Below are positions 7,220 through 14,390 of a stretch of 64,000 nucleotides of DNA, one piece after another. Origin of the DNA: Phycisphaeraceae bacterium (GTDB lineage: Bacteria; Planctomycetota; Phycisphaerae; Phycisphaerales; UBA1924); the NCBI GenBank assembly GCA_019454185.1, contig CP075368.1:3451649-3515648 (forward strand), given 5' to 3'. A model generated the notes under the pieces. The model worked only from the letters and a program-made list of their open reading frames with translations, was not told where the DNA came from and did no database searches. The position numbers and the translations under genes are program-made. Every line of letters begins with the position of its first letter. Position 1 is the stretch's first letter.

Positions 7220-8506
7220 CTACGGGGGTGCGCGGTTCGAATACGCGGAACATGCTGGTTCAACGCGCAGGGCTTTGGAGGAACTCGGAGGAAGCGATGA
7301 TGCGGAAGGGGCGGAGGGGCATAGGGACTGAGGGGCTGGGGTCTGCTCGCTGACGTTTGCGGTTCGGTTCGAGTCGGATGCCTCGGACTGGAGCACTGGT
7401 TCCGCCTCGCTGCGCTTGGCGGGAACCAGTGGCACCCGAACATCCTGTGGCACCGGAACAACCTGTGGCTGGAGCACTGGTTCCGCCTCGCTGGGCTCGG
7501 CGGGAACCAGTGGCACCCGAACATCCTGTGGCACCGGAACAACCTGTGGCTGGAGCACTGGTTCCGTCTCGCTGCGCTTGGCGGGAACCAGTGGCACCCG
7601 AACATCCTGTGGCACCGGAACAACCTGTGGCTGGAGCACTGGTTCCGCCTCGCTGGGCTCGGCGGGAACCAGTGGCACCCGAACATCCTGTGGCACCCGA
7701 AGATCCTGTGGCACCGGAACAACCTGTGGCTGGAGCACTGGTTCCGCCTCGCTGGGCTCGGCGGGAACCAGTGGCACCCCAGCAATCTGTGGCACCCCGA
7801 CATCCTGTGGCACACGAGCAACGTGTGGCACCCGAACCGAGCGGGCGAGCGTGAGTGTGGAGTCGTCGATGGGGAGGATGCGGGAGAGGCGGTAGAGGTG
7901 ATGGCAGGCGCGGCGTGCGCCCTCGGCTCTGCGGAGTTCGAGGCGCTGGGCTTGCAGCGATGTGTCGGCGAGGATCGCTTCACCGGGGAGGAAGGCGCGG
8001 TGGGGCGCGGCGTTGAGGTGCGAGGGTGGGAGCGGGTCGTGGCGTGAGGCAGCGGGCGCGAGGTGTTCGTGCTGGGCGCGGAGCTCGCGGGCGTGGGCAC
8101 GGGCCTCGGTGTAGTCGTCGATGATGGTTTGCAGGACGCCGACGGTGGAGGCGAGAGAGACGGAGGCGGCCATGCGGGTGTGGGCGCAGCCGCCTTTCTC
8201 GATGGCGAGCATCCGTTCGCGCGTGTCGGGCTCGGTGAGCCACATGGCGAGGATGTCGACGGCGATGCGGAAGTCGCGCGCGACGGAACAGAGCGATGAG
8301 CCGGGGTGGCAGAGCGCGGAGAGGATCGGGCTGTGGAGGTGGGCGGGGATGAGGGAGGAGGGGGATGGGGAAGGGGCAGAGGGGCATAGGGACTGAGGGG
8401 CAGAGGGAGGGGGAGCACTGACCCGAAGCGGGTCAGTGATGCGGGCGGAATCACCGCTCTGGAGAGCGGTGCCACCAAGGCAGGTTGCCGCGGCGTGTGC
8501 GACCAT
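7220..8506 (-). CDS. Hypothetical protein with repeat-derived N- and C-terminal regions
   Basis: From ATG 8506 the frame codes 428 residues. The middle third (VDILAMWLTEPDTRERMLAIEKGG, then an Arg/Glu/Ala-rich helical stretch ending RRAEGARRACHHLYRLSRIL) looks like a genuine folded helical protein. The N-terminal 60 residues are encoded by repeats: hairpins at about 8424-8475 and the G-rich block 8367-8408, giving SAPQSLCPSAPSPSPSS. The C-terminal 180 residues are mainly a 27-residue unit (core VPLVPAEPSEAEPVLQPQV) encoded by the 81-bp tandem array, then another SAPQSLCPSAPS-type block. The core may once have been a shorter gene extended at both ends by repeats. Function unknown. Confidence 0.5.
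   Translation of the reverse strand: MVAHAAATCLGGTALQSGDSARITDPLRVSAPPPSAPQSLCPSAPSPSPSSLIPAHLHSPILSALCHPGSSLCSVARDFRIAVDILAMWLTEPDTRERMLAIEKGGCAHTRMAASVSLASTVGVLQTIIDDYTEARAHARELRAQHEHLAPAASRHDPLPPSHLNAAPHRAFLPGEAILADTSLQAQRLELRRAEGARRACHHLYRLSRILPIDDSTLTLARSVRVPHVARVPQDVGVPQIAGVPLVPAEPSEAEPVLQPQVVPVPQDLRVPQDVRVPLVPAEPSEAEPVLQPQVVPVPQDVRVPLVPAKRSETEPVLQPQVVPVPQDVRVPLVPAEPSEAEPVLQPQVVPVPQDVRVPLVPAKRSEAEPVLQSEASDSNRTANVSEQTPAPQSLCPSAPSASSLPPSSSKALRVEPACSAYSNRAPP
7388..7835. repeat. Five tandem copies of an 81-bp unit containing a palindrome
   Basis: Units begin at 7388, 7469, 7550, 7631 and 7730; the fourth carries an extra 18 bases. Each has a CACTGGTTCC...GGAACCAGTG inverted repeat around a GC-rich centre, followed by GTGGCACCCGAACATCCTG-like sequence. 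Since 81 is divisible by three, the array is read through as 27-residue repeats in the minus-strand gene. Copies differ by few substitutions, mostly in the palindrome centre (GCTGGGCTC or GCTGCGCTT), indicating recent amplification. Confidence 0.85.
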
Positions 8507-9045
8507 GCGACGACGATACAGCGCGGCGATCGTGATGCAAGAGCGTGTTGCGAAGAAATCTCGGAGTGTGGGTGTTTGGGCGCGCAAATGGCATGAGTGC
8601 GCGCGGTGTCACTGACAACAGCATGTCAGTGAGGTGGAGTCAAGGGGGGAAAATAGCAGATCGCAAAGGACCAGATGGCAGACTGGTGAATGGTGCCGGT
8701 GGGTCGGGCGAGGACTGAGGGGAGGGAGTCGGGGGCGTCCGCCCCGCTCCACCAAGGAAGCCGCTGCGCGGCGTGCTTTCCGCCAGTTCCGCTCGGTCGC
8801 CTTCGGCGACTATCGCTCCACTGGCGGCTACATACCTGCGTCCCTTGCGGGACGCTCAAGCCGGTCGCCTTCGGCGACTCAAAGGTGTTTCAAGGAAGCC
8901 CCATCGCCAGCTTCGAAGTTGGAGACTCTTGTTGGATATTCGCGGTCAGCAACGCCGATGCTCGCGCTCGGACTGTTTGTCGTTTGCGGGGAGGTGCGGA
9001 GGGGTGTTCCCTCCGCGCTGCTCCGTTTCATCAGAGTACGAATCC
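8507..9045. repeat. Gene-free stretch with several GC-rich hairpins
   Basis: I see no gene here. Perfect short hairpins occur at 8796-8810 and again at 8864-8878 (GTCGCC-TTC-GGCGAC), and at 8838-8855 (GCGTCCC-TTGC-GGGACGC), the latter like 6024-6041. Their spacing resembles a cluster of REP-like elements. The remainder (8880-9045) looks like unique spacer. Confidence 0.6.
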
Positions 9046-9987
9046 CTATCCGCCGCCAGTACTCTTGCTGATCACATCGACTTCCTGCGTGTTCGCGATC
9101 GCCTTGACGGTCGTCGCCACATTGTCGAGAGAGGGCATCAAGTGAGCGTGGCTGAACTGTTCCGCCATGAGCAACTGGAGCAGTCGTGGCGCTTGCCCGG
9201 CCTCGAGCTCGAGTCGAATGATCGATCGTTCACCGCAGCTAGACTCGATGGAGTCTCCGATGCAAGGCCATGTGCCTCGGGCTGCGAATGTACTTTCTGA
9301 ATCCCGATGAAACAGAAACACGCCCGACTGGGCATGCAAGTACCTGTTGCGAGATCTCGGATAAGACAGGACTTGGAGTCGCTTGTCCATGGCCGCAAGA
9401 CGCGACTCACGGATCGCCCACACTGCCAAGCGAGTCGCGCCGAGCGGCATTGTTGACGCTGCGAAGTAGGCCGCTACGTACGAATGCCGTGCGCAATCGA
9501 GCAATCGAGTTTGGATTCCGTGGTGCTGTGCAAGCGCGGTCGTCGAGCTAGGCTCCAGCTGGAAAGTCGTGAACTCTCCAACTAACCATGACTTCGGGAC
9601 ATCCTTGTCGGCTCCAATGAGGTCCGGCGGCTTGTCCGCTTCCAACCCCAGTGCGTCTGCCAGTCGCCAAAAAGACCACACTGCCCATGCCTCGGCGAGC
9701 CTCGCACGAAAGATCTCTATCCAACGTGGTCGCTTAATCGCATCAACGATTCTGCTCTTGTCCACCAACGAAGTGGCCTCAAGCTCTGATTGCCGCCAGA
9801 AGGGGTTCTTGTCTCGGTCATCCCGGCACCGCCACAGGCTCGGAAGCAATGGCCATGCTGCGTCACCTTGGCCGCGAAACACCCAGTCCGAAACGTACCC
9901 GTTGCAGTTCCCCCAACGCGGCGACGACATCCGCAGCTCGTGCAGGAACTTCTCCGCATCATCGAACTTCTCTACATGAATGGCCAT
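9046..9987 (-). CDS. FRG-domain protein
   Basis: A 313-residue protein with the FRG domain, named for its Phe-Arg-Gly motif. The motif is at residues 35-45 (WVFRGQGDAAW) and the second hallmark at 151-165 (ALAQHHGIQTRLLDC). The biochemical activity of FRG domains is unsettled; they occur in proteins linked to mobile and defence regions. No signal peptide or membrane segment is seen. GC is lower than in the adjacent pdxJ, consistent with acquisition. It starts 35 bp after pdxJ on the same strand and ends at repeat-rich intergenic DNA. Confidence 0.8.
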   Translation of the reverse strand: MAIHVEKFDDAEKFLHELRMSSPRWGNCNGYVSDWVFRGQGDAAWPLLPSLWRCRDDRDKNPFWRQSELEATSLVDKSRIVDAIKRPRWIEIFRARLAEAWAVWSFWRLADALGLEADKPPDLIGADKDVPKSWLVGEFTTFQLEPSSTTALAQHHGIQTRLLDCARHSYVAAYFAASTMPLGATRLAVWAIRESRLAAMDKRLQVLSYPRSRNRYLHAQSGVFLFHRDSESTFAARGTWPCIGDSIESSCGERSIIRLELEAGQAPRLLQLLMAEQFSHAHLMPSLDNVATTVKAIANTQEVDVISKSTGGG

Positions 9988-10022
9988 CCTGCCCTCTTAC
10001 ATGCATTTGAACGCTGCCCACC

Positions 10023-10820
10023 TCACACCGCACTCACCAACAAACCCTTCATCTCAGCCACGGCCTGTCGCATGCCCGTAAAGACCGCGCGGCTGACAAT
10101 CGCGTGCCCGATGTGCAGCTCCTCTATCTCCATCAACTCCGCGATCGGCTTCACGTTCGCATAGTTGAGCGCGTGACCGGCGTTGAAGCGCATCCCCAGC
10201 CCGGCGATCCGCTCGCCCGCATCGCTCACGCGCTCCAGCGCACCCGCGAGCACACCGATGCGGAAGTCGCCACCCGCTGTTGCGAACGCCGAGGCGTAGG
10301 GGCCGGTGTGGATCTCGCAGCAGTCGAACCCGGCCTTTGCCGCGGCTTCGACCTGGGCCGCATCCGCATCGATGAACGCAGAGACGACAATGCCCGCGTC
10401 CTTCAGCTTTGCGACAACGCTCTTCATCCGCACGTGCTGGCCCGCAACATCGAGCCCGCCCTCGGTCGTGACTTCCTGGCGCCCCTCGGGGACGAGCGTG
10501 ACCATCTGCGGGCGGCCGCCGTTCATGCTCGCGGCGCGATGCTTCAGCGCGATCGCGACCATCTCGTCGGTGGCGGCCATCTCAAGGTTCACCTTTACCC
10601 GCGCGACGCGGCAGAGCAGGTCAAGATCTCTGTCGTTGACGTGTCGGCGGTCTTCGCGGAGATGGATCGTGAGGACATCCGCCCCGCCGAGCGTGGCTTC
10701 GTGAGCCGCGAGGATGGGGTCGGGCTCTTCGGTGCCCTCGACGACGCCGACCGCGCCGTGGCGATAGCGGGCCTGGCGGATGGTGGCGACGTGATCGATG
10801 TTGACGCCGAGTGCTGGCAT
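10023..10820 (-). CDS. pdxJ: Pyridoxine 5'-phosphate synthase
   Basis: PdxJ condenses 1-deoxyxylulose 5-phosphate with 3-amino-2-oxopropyl phosphate to form pyridoxine 5'-phosphate, the last ring-forming step of the DXP-dependent vitamin B6 route. The 265-residue product has the usual length and the family blocks LGVNIDHVATIRQAR, ADVLTIHLREDRRH, VNLEMAAT, QMVTLVPE, IHTGPYA and LNAGH-like RFNAGHALNY near the phosphate-binding end. No defect is visible. It follows the TauE-like gene by 27 bp on the minus strand, probably in one unit with the sulfur genes. Several PLP enzymes lie in the window. Confidence 0.96.
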   Translation of the reverse strand: MPALGVNIDHVATIRQARYRHGAVGVVEGTEEPDPILAAHEATLGGADVLTIHLREDRRHVNDRDLDLLCRVARVKVNLEMAATDEMVAIALKHRAASMNGGRPQMVTLVPEGRQEVTTEGGLDVAGQHVRMKSVVAKLKDAGIVVSAFIDADAAQVEAAAKAGFDCCEIHTGPYASAFATAGGDFRIGVLAGALERVSDAGERIAGLGMRFNAGHALNYANVKPIAELMEIEELHIGHAIVSRAVFTGMRQAVAEMKGLLVSAV

Positions 10821-10847
10821 GTCGAATGGTACGACGCCGCCCGCCTA

Positions 10848-11615
10848 TCAGAGTTTGCCCATCTGCCGCCAGATGATGAAGACGGCCATGGCGAGGAGTA
10901 AGGCGGCGAAGACCTGTCGCAGCACGCGCTGGTTGAGCTTCGAGCCGATGGCCGCGCCTGCGAACGAGCCGAGCATGCCGAGCAGCGAGAAGACGAGGAT
11001 GGTGTTCCAGTCGATTCCCATGCCGAACGTTGCGAGCGTGACCTGGTACTTGGCGAAGCCGACGACGCAGTTGACGACGATGAGCGTGAGCGAGGTTCCG
11101 ACGGCGTGCTTCATGGGGACGCCCGCGAGCAGGACGAGGGCGGGGACGATGAGGAAGCCGCCGCCGATGCCGACCAGGCCGGTGATGAGTCCGAGCCCGA
11201 AGCCGATGAGAACGAGGAGCCAGGAGGGGGCGGTTGAGGTGCGGTCGCCGATGGTCTGCTTGGCACGCGAAGTCCCCGCCATCCGTGCCGCGGCGACCAG
11301 CATGATCGCCCCGAGCATCACGAGCTGGACCTCGCCGGGGATGAAGCGGGCCAGGTATGCGCCGAGCAGCGAGCCGCCGATGCCGGGGATGCCGAACCAC
11401 GCGACGGCGCGCCAGACGACGTGGCGCTTGATGGCTTCGCGGATCGCGCCGAAGCAGGCGATGGCGCCGACGATGGCGAGGGACTCGGCGATGGCCTGTT
11501 TTTCAGGGTGTTTGACGAGGTAGACGAGGATGGGGACGGTGAGGATGGAGCCGCCCGAGCCGAGCAGGCCGAGGGAGAGGCCGATGAGGATGGCGCCGAT
11601 CCAGGCGGTGATCAT
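10848..11615 (-). CDS. TauE/SafE-family anion exporter
   Basis: A 255-residue integral membrane protein with two homologous halves and about eight hydrophobic segments. The repeated glycine-rich signature is seen as GLSLGLLGSGGSILTVPILVY near the N-terminus and GLITGLVGIGGGFLIVPALVL in the middle. Members export sulfite, sulfoacetate or related organosulfonates across the inner membrane. ATG 11615 is chosen over an in-frame GTG at 11636. The gene lies 63 bp downstream of an MBL-rhodanese gene; such pairs usually link persulfide or sulfite metabolism with export, so sulfite is the likely substrate (inference). Confidence 0.88.
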   Translation of the reverse strand: MITAWIGAILIGLSLGLLGSGGSILTVPILVYLVKHPEKQAIAESLAIVGAIACFGAIREAIKRHVVWRAVAWFGIPGIGGSLLGAYLARFIPGEVQLVMLGAIMLVAAARMAGTSRAKQTIGDRTSTAPSWLLVLIGFGLGLITGLVGIGGGFLIVPALVLLAGVPMKHAVGTSLTLIVVNCVVGFAKYQVTLATFGMGIDWNTILVFSLLGMLGSFAGAAIGSKLNQRVLRQVFAALLLAMAVFIIWRQMGKL

Positions 11616-11678
11616 GGGAGAACCGTGAGGATACACGGTAGAGCCGGGAGCGGGAGAGCGAAAGCGTGTGAGAGAGGA

Positions 11679-13184
11679 CTATGAGCCGCGTTCGACCGAG
11701 CCGCCCGCCTTTTCCCACGCCATGAAGCCGCCGGCCATGTTCGTCACGGTGTGGCCGCGTCGTTGGAGATACGCGCAGGCCCGTGCGGAGCGCACGCCTC
11801 CGCGGCAGTGGACGAGGATGTCGGCATCTTTGGGAATCTGGTCGAGGGCGGTGGCCAGGCGCGTGTGCGAGACGTTCATAAGGCCCGCGGGGTGGTCGGC
11901 GACGCGTGCTTCGGTGTGCTCGCCGAGCTTGCGGACGTCGAGGACAAAGGTCTTGCCCGAAGCGATGCGGGCCTTGGCATCGGCAGCGGAGATCTCGGCG
12001 ATGGTGGCGAGGTTCACGCCGGAGGCCGCGGCTTCGACAACCGTGTCGGGCGTTGCCCAGCCGACGATGCGGTCGATGCCGACGCGGACGAGGTCGCGGA
12101 TGGCTTCGTCGAGCTTGGCGGGCTCGATGATCAGATAGACATCCTCAGACGGGTCGATCAGCGAGCCCGCCTCGGTGGGGAACTGGTTGTTGACGAGGAG
12201 GGAGAGCGAGCCCTTGATGTGGCCGCTGGCGAACTGATCCCACGGGCGGGTGTCGACGAGGGCGACTTTCTGTGTGTCGAGTGCGGCGACGGCCTTGGCG
12301 TCGATCTTCAGTGGCTTCGGAAGCGAGCCGAGAATCGCCGGGCCGTCGCGGTTCTCGAACTTCATGCGTGCGAAGTACGAGGGCGGATCGGGCTGGTCGC
12401 TGAGGACGTAGTCGGTGAAGGCGTGTTCGGTTGTTGCGGCCTTGAGGGCGGGGTTGAAGCGTTTCTCGTAGCCGACGGTGGTCTGGGGGACAGCGCCGAG
12501 GGCCTTGCCGCACGCGGAGCCGGATCCGTGCGCGGGCCAGACCTGGAGGTAGTCGGGGAGGTCCATGAACTTCGCCGTGCTGCGATGGAGGAGGGCAGCC
12601 GACGAGGCGGCCATGCCCTCGATTCCCGCGGCGGATTCGAGGAGGTCGGGGCGGCCCACATCGCCGACGAAGACGAAGTCACCGGTGGCGATGCCCATGG
12701 GCTCGGACGCGCCGGCACCGAGGTCGGTCACGAGGAAGCAGATGTGCTCGGGTGTGTGGCCGGGCGTGTGGATGGCTTTGAACTGGATGTTGCCGACGCT
12801 GAACGTTGTGCCGTCCTTGAGTTCGACGTGGTCGTACCAGACCGGTTGTTCCGGGGTCGAGCCCGACTTCTTGTCGAGCCAGCGGTAGTTCCACTCAGGC
12901 GCACCCATGCCGGAGATATAGAGCTTCGCGCCCTGCTCGGCGAGTTCGCGCGCGCCGGAGAGGTAGTCGGCGTGGATGTGAGTCTCGGCGACGGCGACGA
13001 TGCGCAGCCCTTCCTTGCGGGCGATTGCCTGGTAGCGGTCGACATCGCGCTCGGGGTCGATGATGATGGCCTCGCCGGTTTTCTGGCAGCCGATGAGGTA
13101 TGCGCCTTGTGCGAGCGTCTCGTCGTAGATTTGTCGAAAGAACACACGACCTCCAGATTCTCGCGGCGTGGCAGCCGCGCTCAT
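11679..13184 (-). CDS. MBL-fold persulfide dioxygenase-like protein with two rhodanese domains
   Basis: A 501-residue protein. Residues about 12-265 are a metallo-beta-lactamase domain with the metal motif ETHIHADYLSG (His69, His71, Asp73) and the downstream HTPGHTPEH and FVFVGDVGRPDL blocks typical of ETHE1-like sulfur dioxygenases. Two rhodanese domains follow. The first (LVDTRPWDQFASGHIKGS) has no cysteine in its active loop, where YLIIEP is read, so it is probably structural. The second has VHCRGGVRS with Cys460. The order matches CstB/BlrH-type proteins that oxidise persulfide sulfur to sulfite or thiosulfate. With TauE next door, sulfide detoxification is the natural reading. Confidence 0.9.
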   Translation of the reverse strand: MSAAATPRESGGRVFFRQIYDETLAQGAYLIGCQKTGEAIIIDPERDVDRYQAIARKEGLRIVAVAETHIHADYLSGARELAEQGAKLYISGMGAPEWNYRWLDKKSGSTPEQPVWYDHVELKDGTTFSVGNIQFKAIHTPGHTPEHICFLVTDLGAGASEPMGIATGDFVFVGDVGRPDLLESAAGIEGMAASSAALLHRSTAKFMDLPDYLQVWPAHGSGSACGKALGAVPQTTVGYEKRFNPALKAATTEHAFTDYVLSDQPDPPSYFARMKFENRDGPAILGSLPKPLKIDAKAVAALDTQKVALVDTRPWDQFASGHIKGSLSLLVNNQFPTEAGSLIDPSEDVYLIIEPAKLDEAIRDLVRVGIDRIVGWATPDTVVEAAASGVNLATIAEISAADAKARIASGKTFVLDVRKLGEHTEARVADHPAGLMNVSHTRLATALDQIPKDADILVHCRGGVRSARACAYLQRRGHTVTNMAGGFMAWEKAGGSVERGS

Positions 13185-13205
13185 GACACCATCTTAGAAG
13201 AGTTG

Positions 13206-14276
13206 TCACCATTCCATTGGACGTCCGCTCCGAGCGCTCTCCAGTTCGAGTTCCAGCAACCGGCAGACCAGCACGGCGTCATGGGCTGTGACGCGAAGGT
13301 TCCGTGTCGGATTACGGGTCGAATACCTCCGAGCGACGTACTCGACGAAGTGACGGACCTCGCCGTCGTAGCCGCTGACGGGGGGCATCGCAACAGTGCG
13401 GCATTCGCCCCCGACGCTGAGTTGCAGGGGCTCGGGCCTCGCGAGGTCCCAATCGGCGACGCCTCGCTCAAACTCCGCGGTGTAGCGCATGCGGAAGGGG
13501 AAGCCGTCGGCAACCCACGCGCCCTCGGCGATGACGATATCTGGTGCGTCGCGATGCGTGTAGTGATAACGCGTGACGATGTGATCGACGTGGCCCGCGC
13601 TGGAGACGGATGCGGGCGGGCCGAAGAGCCAGAGGACGATGTCGGCATCGTGGATATGGAGGTCGAAGAGGGCTCCACCGCAGCGAGAGGGATCGTTGTA
13701 ATAGTCTCGCGACCAGCCGGGGCGGCTGCCCATCCGCTGGAGCGTGAGGGCGCGGAGAGGTCCGAGCGACCAATCGTAAACTCGGGCCTTCAGCCAGTCC
13801 CAGCCGCTCCAGAATCGCATGCAATGGGCGGGCATGCAGAGGACATGCTGGCGTTCGGCTTCTACCGCGGCTGCCGCGACCTCGCGGGCCTTGGCGCTCG
13901 AGAGGGCGACGGGTTTCTCGATGAGGGTGTGCTTACCGGCGCGGAGCATGTGGATGGCGATCTCGGCGTGCGTGTCGGTGGGTGTGCAGACGCTGACAAG
14001 GTCGATGTCGGGATCGGCGGCCATGGCGCGCCAGTCGGTCATGAAGCGGACGCGGGCGGGATCGATGGAAGCGGCGGTGGAGCCCGCCTGCTCGATGTTG
14101 CCGGCGATGCTGCTGGTGCCGGAGATGAGTTCCTTCCAGTCTTCGGGGCGCGTGGCGCAGCAGGCGACGACCTCGCACGGCATTCCGTCCGCGGCGGCGG
14201 CCGTGTACGCGCGCAGGTGCGTGCGCCCCATGAACCCGAGACCGATGATTCCAACGCGAACGGCACGTTCAGGCAT
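13206..14276 (-). CDS. Gfo/Idh/MocA-family oxidoreductase
   Basis: A 356-residue NAD(P)-dependent sugar or cyclitol oxidoreductase. A Rossmann fold opens with VRVGIIGLGFMGRTH (GxGxxG), followed by SVCTPTDTHAEIAI and the family motif HTLIEKPVALS. The C-terminal alpha/beta domain holds LFDLHIHDADIVLWLFG with the conserved HD(x)D-type catalytic region. ATG 14276 has a GGAG just upstream and is preferred over TTG 14291. The substrate cannot be deduced; the neighbouring glycosyltransferases make a nucleotide-sugar or free sugar plausible. Same strand as the glycosyltransferase pair, 114 bp downstream. Confidence 0.92.
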   Translation of the reverse strand: MPERAVRVGIIGLGFMGRTHLRAYTAAAADGMPCEVVACCATRPEDWKELISGTSSIAGNIEQAGSTAASIDPARVRFMTDWRAMAADPDIDLVSVCTPTDTHAEIAIHMLRAGKHTLIEKPVALSSAKAREVAAAAVEAERQHVLCMPAHCMRFWSGWDWLKARVYDWSLGPLRALTLQRMGSRPGWSRDYYNDPSRCGGALFDLHIHDADIVLWLFGPPASVSSAGHVDHIVTRYHYTHRDAPDIVIAEGAWVADGFPFRMRYTAEFERGVADWDLARPEPLQLSVGGECRTVAMPPVSGYDGEVRHFVEYVARRYSTRNPTRNLRVTAHDAVLVCRLLELELESARSGRPMEW

Positions 14277-14390
14277 GCTCACGCTCCGCAATCCAGATTC
14301 GGGACACTCAACGGGGCCGGTGTCGGGTTCGACTGCCCGGCCCGGATGATCCGGCTGCTCAGAAGAATCAGCGTAGCGACGGGTCGGATG

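Noticed and set aside
7388-7835. Possible CRISPR array
   Set aside because: The five units are directly tandem without unique spacers, are 81 bp long, and sit inside a coding frame.
7111-8478. Long N-terminal extension of the VOC frame (456 residues)
   Set aside because: The upstream part is the other-frame reading of the repeat-containing hypothetical gene; the VOC domain has its own Shine-Dalgarno at 6969.
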